Part shown: piece after piece, positions 36,501 to 47,690 of the stretch
How the letters are laid out: each line of letters opens with the position of its first letter
Numbering within the stretch: the stretch's first letter is position 1
Assembly: GCF_051020985.1 (NCBI RefSeq)
Contig: NC_135010.1
Coordinates: 4,028,001-4,092,000, forward strand
Direction of reading: 5' to 3'
Source of the DNA: Nomia melanderi
Lineage: Eukaryota > Arthropoda > Insecta > Hymenoptera > Halictidae
DNA: 64,000 nucleotides
Notes under the pieces: generated by a model
The model's input: the letters and a program-made list of their open reading frames with translations, nothing else
Database searches by the model: none
Told to the model about the DNA's origin: nothing
Made by a program: the position numbers and the translations under genes

Positions 36501-39500
36501 TAAATAAAAATACCTAATAAAAATTAACTGATTAATCAATCAATCAAACCGAATTAATACTTTATTCACCTGGAGCGAAAGAATTGGATTAAAAGTGCAA
36601 AGAGTTCTATTTTCGTAAATTCTGTTCGACATGGCAGTGTTGAATGTCGATGTCTCGAAGTCCTCGATGAATCCCGATGTCATACACGCGAATTCGTATA
36701 GCTGATTCGTTGGGAAGAAATACTCATTCTTCGAGATCTGACGTATCGAAGTTTTGAAGTGCTCATTATTTGTTAACCTACGATGCTCCCGTATGTCTTC
36801 GTCTTTCACTTGCTGTAAGCCAATCGTTCAATTACATTTAGCATTATCTAGGAATTCAAGTATTAAATATCCAGTCATCGATGATGACGATAACACTTTT
36901 ATCGATTTTCTTAATAATCACCAGAAACAAGATTAAGGTAATATAAACATCAAACAATCGGAATTTCAAATTGAAAATTAAATAAAATGTTAATTAAATT
37001 TTTCTGAAATTTCGAGTATATTATATATTATATAATTGCATTTTATATACTGAAGAAATTTCTATCGCTTGCTACTTTTATGAAGTGTTCTTTTACGCAT
37101 GTTTAAAACAGAAATAGTTGCACGTTTTAAATACATGTGAGTGTTTATTTATAAATCAGTTATTAAGGAAATTTATTTCTTCTAGTAAACGTTTAGAGAA
37201 GTTAAAGAGGAAATAAGAATTTTAAGAAATTTTCTTCGGTACTATAAAATTATAATAAAATTGACATTAAAGATAGGTAAACCAGGTTATCATTTAATAA
37301 TACGTACCACTGGCATGTCATTCTGAGCAATCGAAAAATTAATCGTGGAATTTGAGCCGGTTTCCAAATTGTACCGCATAAATGAATACATCCTTGACGA
37401 CAAGATGGTTTCCAGTTCCGTATCATTATAAACATCCATACGACACATGTAACTTTAAAAGAAGGTAACAAATTGTAAATAAAATACAGTTTTGAATAGT
37501 CAAGCATTTTGTTTAAGTTAAAATGCATAAGTTGATTCTAAAATATTTAATTTTTTCAAGTTTCAAATTACTAAAATTCTAAAACACATAATTCTTAAAT
37601 TTTACATTATTAGAGCTTTAAAGTACAGTAAAATACTCTGCTAAATGAATTTACTGTTGAATACAAATATTTTTCCATTATATATTCAAATGTGCATTTT
37701 ATTTTTACAAATATAGTAAATATAATATAAACCTTTACCACTTTCATAACTCTTAGCTTCTTTATGTATATATAAACAACAAGTAAGTGTGTACATATTG
37801 TGTTCCTAAACAAACAATTGAGAAATATGTCAAAATGCGTAAGTACCAGTCACAATTTTCTCAATTCATTATAGGAGAGCACGCTATTATAGGAATCCAC
37901 TGTACTTAATTTTTAAATTCCAAACCAGTGAAATTACAAACAATTAACTCGGATTTTTGAAACTTTTCGAGCATTACACTTTCACGATAAAACTGTTTAA
38001 ATCATTTAGAAGTCATAAAACTGTTGAAGTTTAGAAATAATTAATTCAAAATTCTAAAACATTAATTTCGAATATTACTTCTTCACGACAAAACTACTTG
38101 TACTGCATATCATTTGGAAATCGTAAAATTGCTGAAAGAATGTTCGAAAATTTAAAAATCTTAAGCAATCTTAAAATGTTGAGTAAACTAAAAAAACGAA
38201 TGCTCTATTAAATACAGCGATAGGATACCAAGTATGCATAAGGAAGGATCTTAAAGCGTGTAATACATTATGTATAACATGTGCACCTCATTAGAAAATT
38301 TGAATCTGGTTGCGATACGAACCCGTATCCTTACCTACCCGCAACTCTCTAGTCTAGCGGAGATCTTTTCTTGCAATTCCGTCTCGCAAGGATGACTCTG
38401 GCTCATCGTGTAAAGCAGCCCGTTATTCCCTGTGCAGCCAAGGTCCATAACGACTCTGTTCGGAAATTCCACGGTTATCCTGCCGATCGGCACGAGCAGC
38501 AATAACAGTGCCGCGAATCCGCCGAAGGAAGAAAACAGGGACAGTAAAATCTGGAAGGGAATATCATTAATCGGCTGCACGGATTTTTATGTAAATTCGC
38601 AATTTCACAGTGAACGAAATTTTAGATACATTGCGAGACAGAAGCGAAATAGAATTTTATTTCTTGGATTATTAGTTTGAATAAGATAAATGGATGGCTC
38701 AGAATAATAGTGTAACTCCTGTTTCTGAGTGCTTGAGAATAAAGGCTTCTGAGACATATTTTTAGTTTAATTAAATATTAATACTACAATTTTATTAATG
38801 GTATAAATTATTATTCATTATTAATATTAGTAGTAATATTTACGATTCTTCGATTAACTAAATGTTAATACCACAATGTTAGTAATAATATAAGTTATTA
38901 TTAATTATTAATATCAGTATTTGATTAATCCAAGAACATTTCACAAAAGCTTCCTTTTTTCTTGAGAACTTAGAAATAGAAGTTAGACTACTATAATTCT
39001 AAGTCATCCGAATATAGGTATTACTTGAAAAATGTCTCTGATTCAGTAAAATGAATGTAATATCTTATTTCTTATGTTAATAGTTTCAATAGAATAAATA
39101 CAAGTACTATTCGAAAGAAATCTTTTATTCCGTAGGATAAACGTAGTACTTGAAAAAAAAGAAATGAAATTCTATGAACGTTTCTATCGTATTCTTTTTC
39201 GAATATCTTCGTAAACTATAAATGCATAAAGATGATATAATTAGCCAGTATTATCTGTGTAATTGCTTTCGTTAACTATATCACGACATAATTCATGGAT
39301 AGAACATATCCAGAACATAATTGAGTATGAGTGAGTTAAATAGTTTATTTTATCAGGAAGAAGAATCTAAGTGTGATTACACAATGCAGATAATGCAATA
39401 AAAAACAATTGGTTATGTATTCATGACTGAAGTAAAATAAAATTATGAGAGATGTACGATTAAGTAAGTTGATCAATGCAGTACAATAATTTTGATTTTT

Positions 39501-40831
39501 TACGTAATAAAATGGGATTATGTAACAGATTTGCGAATGAAGACATGGAACTGTATAGTAATAATAATAACTAATTTTTCAAATATTCTGCATAATTCAG
39601 TGCGACCCGTATGATAAAGAAATAACTATTTATGAGGATTTTACTTTGAAGTTTCCTACGCGGTCGGCAAACATTCCAGCCAAAGGTGGCATCACCATCG
39701 CGATCACCGGCGTTATGGCGCTCATTATGGCCGTTTCCTCCACATTTATGCCAAGCTCCCTCATATGTATTGTCAAATATGGATAAAGTACATAGAGTGC
39801 TGAAAGTGCGGTTGAAAATCATGATTTACACCAATAATCATAATAAACTCATACGGGGAAGTTTTAAAATACAAAATCTAACATTTTGTATCACGAATTA
39901 CAAGATTTGTATTTCTCAGTGTTATCTTTATTTCAGATACTTTCTTCGAAACATTTCAAACATCACATAGGCTAAATACATACTTTTTCGAATACATCCA
40001 AAATTGTAGTAAATTATTCAAAATAAAAAGACAAATAAAAGTTATCATCTGTATATTACAATAATGTAACAATTATCTAAAGTTTTATAAAAATTATAAT
40101 ACAAAATTCTAAATGTAAAAGAATTTTAGATCTCCAAGGTATAATATCTGATAAGGGTAGTTTCAAAAAATAAAAACATCAATCAATATGAAAAGAAAAT
40201 TATTTAATAATCAAAAGAATATGAAGATATAGTTTCCAGAGAGTGAAATTTGCGTTGTAGAAATATTAACACGTTCGCCACGAGTGACGTAGTCTACGTC
40301 ATATAAAATACTTTAGCTGAATACATTTTATTGAGAACAAATATTTATTTCTGTACACGTTTAAGTATTTAACTTTTGAAAACTTTGAACAACAAACGAC
40401 TGTAAGTATCATACCGAGATGTAATATTTCTTACATTCACATACGTACAAATAACGGTACCTTGACATACTCAATACCGTAATTTTGAATGTGATTGCAC
40501 GAAAAAGATAACTTAAACTTAATATTTGTAGATAAATCTACAAATATTAAAAATCTATCTAATATCTAATATCTAATATCTAATATCTAAAATCTGTCTA
40601 GTATCTAATTTTAGAAATGATATGTCATATTAAATATGAAATTATATTCAACTAAATGTATTGTCCGGCTATCGTCCATCGCGAAAGTGTTAAGTGACAA
40701 AAAATGGTCATTATAAATGATAATATTTACTTACTGGATGCCTGAACGAAAAATATCATTTTCAGGGGTAGCAGCTCCTTATGCCGGAAGTCCTTGATGA
40801 TCCTCCGGAAGAAGCTCTTGATCAACATCAT
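27010..40831 (-). CDS. Mfsd6: MFSD6-type major facilitator superfamily membrane protein, 839 aa, eleven coding exons
   Basis: Coding exons on the minus strand: 40831-40735, 39799-39645, 38550-38339, 37452-37308, 36812-36570, 35887-35518, 35156-34976, 33926-33763, 29718-29515, 28819-28652, 27590-27010 (2520 bases). All are GT-AG and in phase. Hydrophobic spans fit about 12 membrane helices. Residues 19-106 hold the first three helices, with the loop motif AGMFADRVG. Residues 107-385 form a large, probably extracytoplasmic loop with at least seven N-x-S/T sequons and several Cys. Family marks include YGLQRIYGSIGG, LRNIEAAALFIACFILG, NPWHTLIFEALE and QGLLGGVYYGVGKGSGSLIGG, typical of MFSD6 proteins (vertebrate members near 790 aa). 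About 140 C-terminal residues are Lys/Glu-rich and probably cytosolic. Substrate unknown; MFSD6 has been discussed as an orphan or receptor-like transporter. Family assignment is firm; strict orthology to MFSD6 rather than MFSD6-like is not tested. Confidence 0.93.
28307..28560 (-). mobile_element. TTAA MITE, family 4, in Mfsd6 intron 10
   Basis: Tips TTAACATTAAACTTAACGGC and RC TTAACACTAAACGTATCGTG, 254 bp. The body in reverse orientation contains AAAAGGAAAAACGAAAATTG and GGTCATTTGACCGACCACG. Confidence 0.65.
28652..28819 (-). CDS. Mfsd6: Mfsd6 coding exon 10: helices 10-11
   Basis: 168 bases. It encodes YSIIYNPWHTLIFEALES, the helix TLSLSFTAAVTYAAKL, and TSIQGLLGGVYYGVG. The NPW and QGLLGG motifs are family marks. 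The donor GTTAGTAA is non-consensus at +3. Confidence 0.92.
28917..28975 (+). mobile_element. Two adjoining right-end fragments of family 2, Mfsd6 intron 9
   Basis: CAATTGCTCGATAATTTTAG with TGTTAA, followed at once by ACTCGGTAGTTCTAGTGTTAA: two copies of the family 2 right tip about 26 bp apart. It may reflect a local duplication or serial insertion and decay. Confidence 0.5.
29108..29352 (+). mobile_element. TTAA MITE, family 1, in Mfsd6 intron 9
   Basis: Left end with CAGTTAACTGCGTTTAACG; right end CCACAGTTAACAAGTTAA. It contains GTAAACATGTAATTTCC and ATTTTTCAAATTAAATTCC as in other copies. Confidence 0.7.
29515..29718 (-). CDS. Mfsd6: Mfsd6 coding exon 9: helices 7-9
   Basis: 204 bases with the acceptor TTTGCAG and the donor GTAAGC. 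It encodes TAWGYIESFLFWLIQDLGG, helix 8 (ITVGGIAGIPLLVLSGPII) and helix 9 (NVLFIGFVFYAIRL). Confidence 0.93.
29864..29875 (+). repeat. Poly-G tract of 12
   Basis: Twelve consecutive G in an otherwise AT-rich intron (Mfsd6 intron 8); on the transcribed strand of the gene it reads as poly-C. Confidence 0.9.
30142..30855. mobile_element. TTAA element, family 5, 714 bp, with three GTATAC palindromes, Mfsd6 intron 8
   Basis: Left tip TTAACACGTTCCATGCC; right tip RC TTAACACGTTCCGTGCC. Just inside each end, and once internally, lies a near-perfect palindrome centred on CGTATACG with GCGTGGG/CCCACGC arms (30191-30214, 30676-30698, 30815-30838). No transposase is encoded; the longest frame (77 aa) has no recognisable motif. 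Confidence 0.75.
31330..31547 (+). mobile_element. TTAA MITE, family 2 (subtype b), Mfsd6 intron 8
   Basis: TTAACACTAAAACTACCAGG at the left, its inverse at the right (RC TTAACACTAAAACTACCGAA), 218 bp. The inner TTGATTTAGCAATAC and AATCTCGACAGG stretches match the fragment ending at 55408. Confidence 0.8.
31950..32014. repeat. Imperfect trinucleotide microsatellite (ATT/ACT)
   Basis: Run of TATTATTATTATT mixed with ACTATT and ATTACT units in Mfsd6 intron 8. Simple repeat only. Confidence 0.7.
32150..32560. other. C-rich, non-coding stretch in Mfsd6 intron 8, possible old transposon remnant
   Basis: The base composition differs sharply from the AT-rich intron: cytosine-rich on the plus strand with few long A/T runs, and stops in all frames. 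No tips or motif could be assigned. It could be a degraded retroelement piece or a conserved intronic element. Confidence 0.25.
32708..32928 (-). mobile_element. TTAA MITE, family 2, Mfsd6 intron 8
   Basis: Tips TTAACATTAAAACTACCGAG and RC TTAACATTAAAACTACCGGA, 221 bp. The body in reverse orientation matches the copies at 41305, 53280, 56784 and 59993. Confidence 0.8.
33763..33926 (-). CDS. Mfsd6: Mfsd6 coding exon 8: helices 6-7
   Basis: 164 bases. Helix 6 (FYLYAALKLMSGVLMLAI), the central cytosolic loop, and the start of helix 7 with LRNIEAAALFIACFILG. The following intron (29719-33762) is by far the longest of the gene. Confidence 0.92.
34976..35156 (-). CDS. Mfsd6: Mfsd6 coding exon 7: helices 4-5
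   Basis: 181 bases. It encodes VIGGTTFAMFEGAVIAIL and the conserved cytosolic motif YGLQRIYGSIGG, followed by SPLSGLLIDYASRDK. The Y-G-x-Q-R-x-x-G-S pattern is one of the strongest family marks. Confidence 0.93.
35518..35887 (-). CDS. Mfsd6: Mfsd6 coding exon 6: loop end and helix 4
   Basis: 370 bases from the acceptor ATGCAG to the donor GTAAGTG. It encodes DNTSNTINYHSYKSK, the charged DEDRELKRQRYF, a Cys pair around SSDDCHKRCIV, the sequon NVS, and helix 4 (LTFWLYLAIRVFIG). Confidence 0.92.
36570..36812 (-). CDS. Mfsd6: Mfsd6 coding exon 5: loop segment
   Basis: 243 bases, phase 0 at both ends, 81 codons from QVKDEDIREH to FNPILSLQ. It contains the sequon NRT and two Cys (FACMTSG and LCTFN), probably disulfide partners in the extracytoplasmic loop. 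Confidence 0.9.
37308..37452 (-). CDS. Mfsd6: Mfsd6 coding exon 4: loop segment
   Basis: 145 bases with the acceptor TTTTAAAG and the donor GTACGT. It encodes YMCRMDVYNDTELETILSS and a segment with two closely spaced sequons (NST, NFS). It was too short and too spliced to stand out as an open frame on its own. Confidence 0.88.
38339..38550 (-). CDS. Mfsd6: Mfsd6 coding exon 3: helix 3 and start of the large loop
   Basis: 212 bases. Helix 3 (FGGFAALLLLLVPIG) is followed by the first part of the large loop, with three Cys. Two donors overlap here (GTAGGT and GTAAGG four bases apart). Use of the second would put TAG in frame, so the first is the coding donor. Confidence 0.9.
39645..39799 (-). 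CDS. Mfsd6: Mfsd6 coding exon 2: helices 1-2
   Basis: 155 bases (2 + 51 codons). It encodes LYVLYPYLTIHMRELGI, the helix-2 stretch ETAIMSAITPVIAMVMPP and the MFS loop-type motif LAGMFADRVGNFK. Acceptor CTTTCAG; donor GTAAAATCC is weak after position +4. Confidence 0.92.
40521..40548. repeat. Perfect 13-bp inverted repeat with a 2-base loop
   Basis: Arms AATATTTGTAGAT and ATCTACAAATATT separated by AA, inside the family 6 element. Confidence 0.85.
40561..40588 (+). repeat. Tandem array of AATATCT, four perfect units
   Basis: Four exact 7-bp units with degenerate copies on either side (AATCTATCT before; AAAATCTGTCTAGTATCT after). Confidence 0.85.
40735..40831 (-). CDS. Mfsd6: Mfsd6 coding exon 1
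   Basis: 97 bases, 32 codons plus 1. The protein starts Met-Met-Leu-Ile-Lys with the context CAAG before ATG. Upstream, the same frame reaches a stop with no other Met, so this start is chosen. An acceptor-like TTCTTAG at about 40910 suggests a 5' UTR exon boundary and a non-coding first exon further right. It encodes the cytosolic N-terminus and the start of helix 1. Confidence 0.9.
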
Positions 40832-41304
40832 CTTGTCGGAGTAGAAATTGACTTCGAGTCGTGTGGAACAGGTTTGTAAGTAGCGACAATGGAAACGTTC
40901 AGCCAAATACTAAGAATGACACCGTTCGCCAGACATATTTTAAAAACCGTTGCGTCACCGGTACATGATTCCTTTTCCTGTATATAAAGAAAATCACAAA
41001 CGTGCCTTATTTCACAATGCACGAGTGACCGTTCATGATAAACGATTGATGCTTTTAGATAAGTATGATGAAAAGGTAGGAAAGATAAGTGAAAACAGAA
41101 ATATTTGGATTCGATGCATTTACAGGATAATATAGACACTTCGAAGACAATTAAATTGAAATTGTAAAAAGCTTTGGTAAAAATTGTATAATCGATAAAT
41201 TGAAGATTATAAACGGAAATATATTGAACAGTTTTCTTTGTGTTTTCTTTCAGTTTCATACTATATAATAAAAGTCGCGATTTCGCATAAATATCTGTAA
41301 TTTA

Positions 41305-41509
41305 TTGGCACTAAAATTACCAGACAGGTCAAATGAACCCATTTTAGAATTTTTAGTTTGCAAGCATTTGAATTATTTTAATTTAATTTTTTAATGAATT
41401 ATATGATACAACAATAAGGGATCCATCAAATCTCGAGAAATATATTATTCTAATTTTCATATAAACTTAGAAGTAAGTCACTTCAATTGTTCGGTAATTT
41501 TAGTGTTAA
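41305..41509 (+). mobile_element. TTAA MITE, family 2
   Basis: Degraded left tip TTGGCACTAAAATTACCAGA, good right tip CGGTAATTTTAGTGTTAA. Body motifs CAAGCATTTGAATTATT and ATCTCGAGAAATATATT are shared with the copy at 56784. Confidence 0.75.
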
Positions 41510-41819
41510 GATTGAGATCTGTGTTCAACAGTAAATCATTAAAAACAATCATTTGTTTGATGTATTATTTATTACACGGAAGTATTCGAATTATTGAGCC
41601 AACTTTCGATTATCAATCATTTCATATTAATTGAAACTTCGTTTCGTAAAAGGCACTTATTTCAAGAAAATTACTATTAAACAAATTTTTCTTCCTTTCA
41701 CGAAAGGTTATTTAGTTCAATTTACTGCGTCTTTTCCTTTCGACGGCATTTTCTTCCGACTGTACTTGAAATTTCGAGGTTCAAAATTTACAAAATCGAA
41801 TTAAACAGCGTTGATTAAG

Positions 41820-42100
41820 TTCAATAGTCTGGTATGAGTTTTGACACTATGTCGCCGAACCGATCGTGACACTTTTCGAAGTAATACCGTTGCTTGGAAG
41901 CGACCAACTTTACGCCGCCACATGTCAACGTGTGCGCGTCAGCTGATTCCCCATGTATGGTCGCCGAATACCGTACATCCGGTTACCGGAACGAGTATTC
42001 GGCGCAATACAGTATTCTCGCGATTAGCATATACTCGGTCCCAAGTTACGAAGTTCGACGGTCGCGCAGTTGTACATAATATGATATGTTGTTCAGTGGT
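41820..42100. promoter_or_regulatory. GC-richer block upstream of Mfsd6, possible promoter or 5' UTR exon
   Basis: About 1 kb upstream of the Mfsd6 start codon. CpG-rich compared with its flanks; a 97-codon plus-strand frame lacks protein character. This position suits a non-coding first exon spliced to the acceptor near 40910, but no donor could be fixed. Confidence 0.3.
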
Positions 42101-42197
42101 AGATATCGGTGAGACAATATTAATGCAACGATAAAACTTTTTTATAAGGATTTTATTGTAAATGAAATTTGTATTAACGCATTTGTGAGATTCTTCT

Positions 42198-42322
42198 GAT
42201 TAAAATAAGACTAAACATGATATACTTTAAATCACAATTTACTAGAAGAAAATGAATTACTGTAATCTATTAAATAAGTAAATATGTTCAAAAATAGATC
42301 GTGTTTGGTCTCATTTTAATCG
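42198..42322. mobile_element. Inverted-repeat element (GATTAAAATGAG type), copy 1
   Basis: GATTAAAATAAGACTAAACA at the left faces GATCGTGTTTGGTCTCATTT at the right; about 20 of 24 positions pair as an inverted repeat. The tips match the element at 59404-59524. Confidence 0.6.
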
Positions 42323-42689
42323 GAAAACCTTTTTCAATTCAGTTGGTAAAAGTTTCAATTAGTGAAAATGAAAAATATAAAGTTTAACATTGCATAAATA
42401 TGCCCTCATTCATCTGTTTCTTTTGATCGTTCCGAAGATCGAGCGTCTCGTCCTTTCATTTACGTTGTCCTTCTCTATAGAGGAAAAACAGAGAGCTCCG
42501 CTTGGATCTTATCTCAACTCCAAATCAACACCAATGCACGATTAGTGCCCGGTCGCAGTCCCGATTTTCGGGTACTAATCGTGAGAATATTGTATGGAGT
42601 GGGTGGGAATATTCCAATTAAACTAAACGAGAATGGTAATTCCGGATGAGATAGCTCTGCGGTTGAAATGGCGCGATTTCATTAACTCC

Positions 42690-42933
42690 TTAACACTTAG
42701 ACAACCGGTTAACAAAGACTACGACTATAAGCTTTCTCATTATCTTCAATTGAACTTATTTAACTGATTTTTAAGGGCTTTATATTATAAAAGCAAGAAA
42801 GGTATTTGACGAATTTCAAATAACTCGAATTTAAGACTTACTAAATAACAAAAGAATAAATTGACAAAATAAAAAGCAATGTATTGCTAAGGGATGAATG
42901 GGAGATCTCCCCATTCGGTTGGCTAACTGTTAA
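42690..42933. mobile_element. TTAA element, family 8
   Basis: Left TTAACACTTAGACAACCGGT; right RC TTAACAGTTAGCCAACCGAA, 244 bp. The inverted tips match at most positions. Confidence 0.55.
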
Positions 42934-45900
42934 CTGTCGAGACCGTGACATATAGAGTAATGGCAACTAACATTTAAGAAGTCTGCTAAAACGAGAGATA
43001 TGCACTTTTTTCAATGAAACGTGCATCAAATCATGAAGAATTTAATAAAGATTCGACAATTTAATAAAGATTCGATGCAATTTAAAAAATGCAAATAAAG
43101 TGAAAAATGTGAAAAACAGCCACCTGGAAAGTGGCCCCTAATATGGAATACCTAGGTAATTTGTAAACAAATCTCATTTTTATTGTGATAAATGAATATT
43201 TATAGAATTAAAAAGGATAATTAAATGAAATTTCCATTTTTTTCGATTTATATTTTGTTAATTTATTTCCTTTTTCTTCTTTCATTCATTAAATATAGGA
43301 ATAATACATCGGGACCTCTACCTTCTTCGTGAACACGATGCATTGGACATATTTTTCTCCATTATTATCATTTTTGTAATTTCCAATGAGTTGGTGTTGC
43401 ATGACATAGACTTGTAATGTCATCCCATAAGTTCGCGCCGCGGTGTATTTCTACTTCTCGAGTTACGTTTTGTAATTACAGAGCGATAATTATTGTTAGT
43501 CAATAGAAGGTACTGGAGAGTGACAGATTGTGAAGTTATAAGAATATTATATTTATTAAAATATTTTATCTTCATTTCGGTGAGTATTTTTGGAGGATTA
43601 AAACATAAATTGAACAATAAAGAATAATAATATGTTGAATTTTTGGTATTCTTATTTAATTGTTAGTAACGTTAAAGGACTGTATTTTACTTTTAAAAGT
43701 TGAAAAAATTGAATTGAACATTGAGTGAATGTTGAAGAACAAAAATGCTATACATTTTTATTCTTGGTAATGTATTTTAATATATGAACATGTTAATTTA
43801 TTCTAAATAATATTAATAACATGAATCAAAATACTATTCATTACATTCTAAAACTCCTAAAATGGATCCTTAGAAACGGTGTTGTAAATATTTAACACAT
43901 TTGCCATCAGCGTCACATATCTGTTATTACTAAAATCTTATACGTCACATGAAAAAAATAAAATCAATTCCATAGATATTATTATTTAAAGTCGTAAGGT
44001 ATAACCTTATATTTAGGAACATAAAAACTCTTCTTAGTTCCATTTGCTCAATATATTATTTGGAAGATTCGTTTGCCATGGAATAATGCAATTGAGAACG
44101 TCATCATCAAAACAAATGATGGTAGTGAACATGTTAATTAATATTATCATTAATATTATATAAATAGGTATCTCCACTCGTTAAAAAAATGTAGAACGCC
44201 ATATATTCACAATAATCGGAGTCCTTGGAATGCCAGCTCACTCGAATAAAATGAGATAAATTCAATCAGTTTGCAGCTAAAGTGTTTTAAGTATTCTCAT
44301 TGACATCCGACGTGATCTGACCGTGACAGTGGTCTGTTCGTCAATATAAATGTCATGACTTTTACATAATGGTTTTACATACACACCGCGTAACGTGTGT
44401 AATGCTGTTGCACGTCAGTTTCCGCTCCAAAGAATCAATCTATTTGTAAATGATTGGTATCTGTGCAAAATTGAATTCGTGAGAACAAAAAATTTAACCT
44501 ACAGTTTTATTTACGTGCTGAGATTTTATATCCCTTGAATCGTTTAAATTTTAATCACTTTCGCTCAAATTATGAGCATGTACTTATTTCAAATAAACGA
44601 TCTTTTAGCAATAAAAAGTGGTGGTAAATTAATACCTTTACACATTTCTTTAGAACTTTATCATTATTATACTGTCTCGATAATAATTGATAATGATCTC
44701 GATAATTTATGAATACAAGTAAGTTTACTTTATTTATTATTGTATTGTATAAGATTTTATTATTTTATTATATGATATTAATATATTAATATATTATATA
44801 TTTATCTATGTACAATACTTGCTAAATAATATAACAAATTACTTTTCGGATGTTCGTAAAATCTACTTCAGACCTGCCTTGTACATTTTACCAAAAGATT
44901 TCCATTGAAAATAGACGAAGTTCATCTTCAACTTTCGTGTGCCACCTTTTCAAATAATAATTTTTAATTCCTGAGTTGAAGATACTTGTAATCTGCAATT
45001 TATTATTGTATCTTTAATTGTTATCTGTATTACCTTTTAAACCGACGTAGTTAAAAAAAGACAAATGAAAAGTGTACCTGAATATTTCCGAAAATATTAG
45101 CAACATTACAAGGCATTGGGTTGTTTCTTTTCCTACGAAATGGTTTGAAATGTTTTTCATATTTTCTTCAATGTCGTATTTTTATTACCATGCTATAAAA
45201 GTTGCAGAAAAATGTTAAAAAAGAACGTCTAATGGGTAGTCTAACGAGGTTTAATTTAACAGACTGGAACTTGTTTCTAAACTCCTTTTAAAAATGTGAG
45301 AAAACGTGTTCAAACTGAATGTGTTAGATATTTCAAGGATGTCAACTTTCTTTCAATGAAATTGCCCATTTTCAATGTATAATTTGGTATGCATAATTAA
45401 GTTGACCAGAATAATAGTGGTCTAACTCCTGTTTCTGAATTTTTTGACAGGAAATAGCTTTTCTAAAATGTTCTAAGATTAATTAAATACATACTAATAT
45501 TACTATGTCATTAACAATCTTACTCATTACAATATTATTAATAATATTAATTACTATTAATCATTACCATGTTATTAATGATATTACCTACAAACAGTTA
45601 TTAACATGTTATTAATCATATTAATTACTATTAATTATTAACATGCTGTTAAAATTAATGAATAACATTAATTGATTTTAATTATTAATATTAATAATTG
45701 TAACATTAGTATTGAATTAATCCAATTAAATTTCATAAAACATTTCATAAAAGTTCTATTTTCTCGAGAATTTTCATATAATGATTAGACCACTATTATC
45801 CTAAACTTCACAATTAACTCTCGATGTTTCGAGTCCAATTTACACGATCTGTAAACAAAACACAATAATTCGACTATCCACATAACAAAAATTGAAGATT

Positions 45901-47690
45901 TATTGCTAAGTCCCTGTTATACAAAATGATTTTTATTTTAAACATTAATCAATGATAACCATCGTTTAGCACTCTCAAAGATTGCCCTACAGACATTCAG
46001 CGTTTACCACGTATTTATATTTTACCTTGTATTCATTGTTAAATAAATTTACACAGATGTTTAATAAGGGAAAATATTCTCCGAAGCATGTAGGTGTGAT
46101 TTCAGATAATTTTGTGCATATAAATTCCGTTTCTATATTTAAATAACGTTGGAATCGGAACGCAAACTATCCATTGTCATTTAAAAAACTTCACAATATC
46201 CTTATAAAGTAAAAAACATATAACCACCATATATTTAGCTCTGTACCTTACCACTTTTTTTTAAGTATCTTGTTGTATCACTTATACGTTTTAAGTTATT
46301 GAGTTTTGTCAAAAAAATATTATACAACGGGAACGGTTTGTCACAGAATCATCTGCTGATCATTCTTTCGTTATTATCTATTGTCTAGCCTTCGCGTCAC
46401 GGACTTCTCGTTCTCCAAACGGACCTTCCTTCATCTTTAATTCATTTGCCGACAATCTTACGCAGCGATTGTTGCGCGGAGTTGTAAAAACGCGATAGTA
46501 CGACATGCAATGGTCTAGATAGTATAATCCGAAGAAAAAAATTCAGAAATTGAAGGTAAAAGAATGCAGCTATCAGTGAATGTTTCGTATACTGTACACG
46601 CTATCTGAACGCATAATGAGTTTTGCTATTAAATGAATCGGTAATGATGTAAGGAAGTGATGTTAAATCACATATATGATTATAGCTCTTTTTTAGTTTG
46701 CAATTTTACTCTGCAATTTGTCCGCCTGGACATTTGGCAAATTTTTATAATGTTATATAGATGATATTTCGAAAACAGATATATAATCTACTTGAATTAT
46801 ACTTATACGATAGAACCTCCGTAGTCAAAATAAAAGGCACTTACTCCAAGATGAACAAACTAAATGCAGGACTCCCACATGGTAGGGTTATAGTAAGTTA
46901 CGATTGTTTAAATATAATCTTACTAGTATATGTAATAATTTTATTATAAGATTACTACGATCGTATCAACTTGATTTTAGGAACATTCGATTTAGAATAC
47001 AGTAACATACTGTAACGTATATACTATAAAAATATAGTAATATACTACACCGTATGTACCATAAAAAATGCTTATCATTAAAGAAACGAATGAATAATAC
47101 AGATATTTTGTGTTTCTCGCGTATTTTTATTTTTACCTTATATACTGTTAAATAGATTTATATAGGTTCTTTTATTTATATAACATTAGAATCAAAATTA
47201 ATTTTAATATATAATATTAATATTTATGATTATTACAAACAACGTCGAAAAGTCAACTAAAAAGAACTGATTAAATTTAGAAAATAATTTTAAGTTAAGA
47301 GGTTGTAAGAGGTGCTTGACACCTTCAATAAAAATAGTGATAATCCTTCTATGTCCTTAATTAACCTAAGATTAACTAATAATACATTGACCATTGTTTT
47401 CTATGTTCTTAATCCATCTATTAACTAGGTCATTTATGCCGAATGTAAAGACAACCCTATCCTTTGACCACAAAAAGAAACAATAAAAACCATTTCTTCA
47501 AAACCAAAGCATAAACTTTTATGAGCTTGCATGGAGTTATGTCCAAGTTGGAACTTAAAAAGCATACAGTACCGGAAATGAATTTTGTCTTTACTCATTT
47601 ATAAATATTTATTTTCCAAAATTTAAAAATTCAAAAATAATAATATTAACTTTCGATTGCCAGCAATCAGTACCATACAACGAATAATGA
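42934..47690. other. AT-rich spacer, no gene seen
   Basis: No frame above 65 codons. Long runs of ATTAAT-type sequence at 45490-45720. Nothing protein-like or RNA-like is recognised. Confidence 0.55.

Larger units (their letters stand above)
40266..40693. mobile_element. TTAA element, family 6, in Mfsd6 intron 1
   Basis: Tips TTAACACGTTCGCCACGAGT and RC TTAACACTTTCGCGATGGAC, 428 bp. It ends about 40 bp from the exon 1 donor. It holds a palindrome (40521-40548) and a 7-bp tandem array (40561-40588). Confidence 0.6.

Noticed and set aside
40828..41259. 143-codon minus-strand frame reaching the Mfsd6 start
   Set aside because: It is in a different frame from Mfsd6, AT-driven, and has no motif; at most it overlaps the 5' UTR.
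41841..42134. 97-codon plus-strand frame
   Set aside because: No protein-like features; better seen as promoter or UTR block of Mfsd6.
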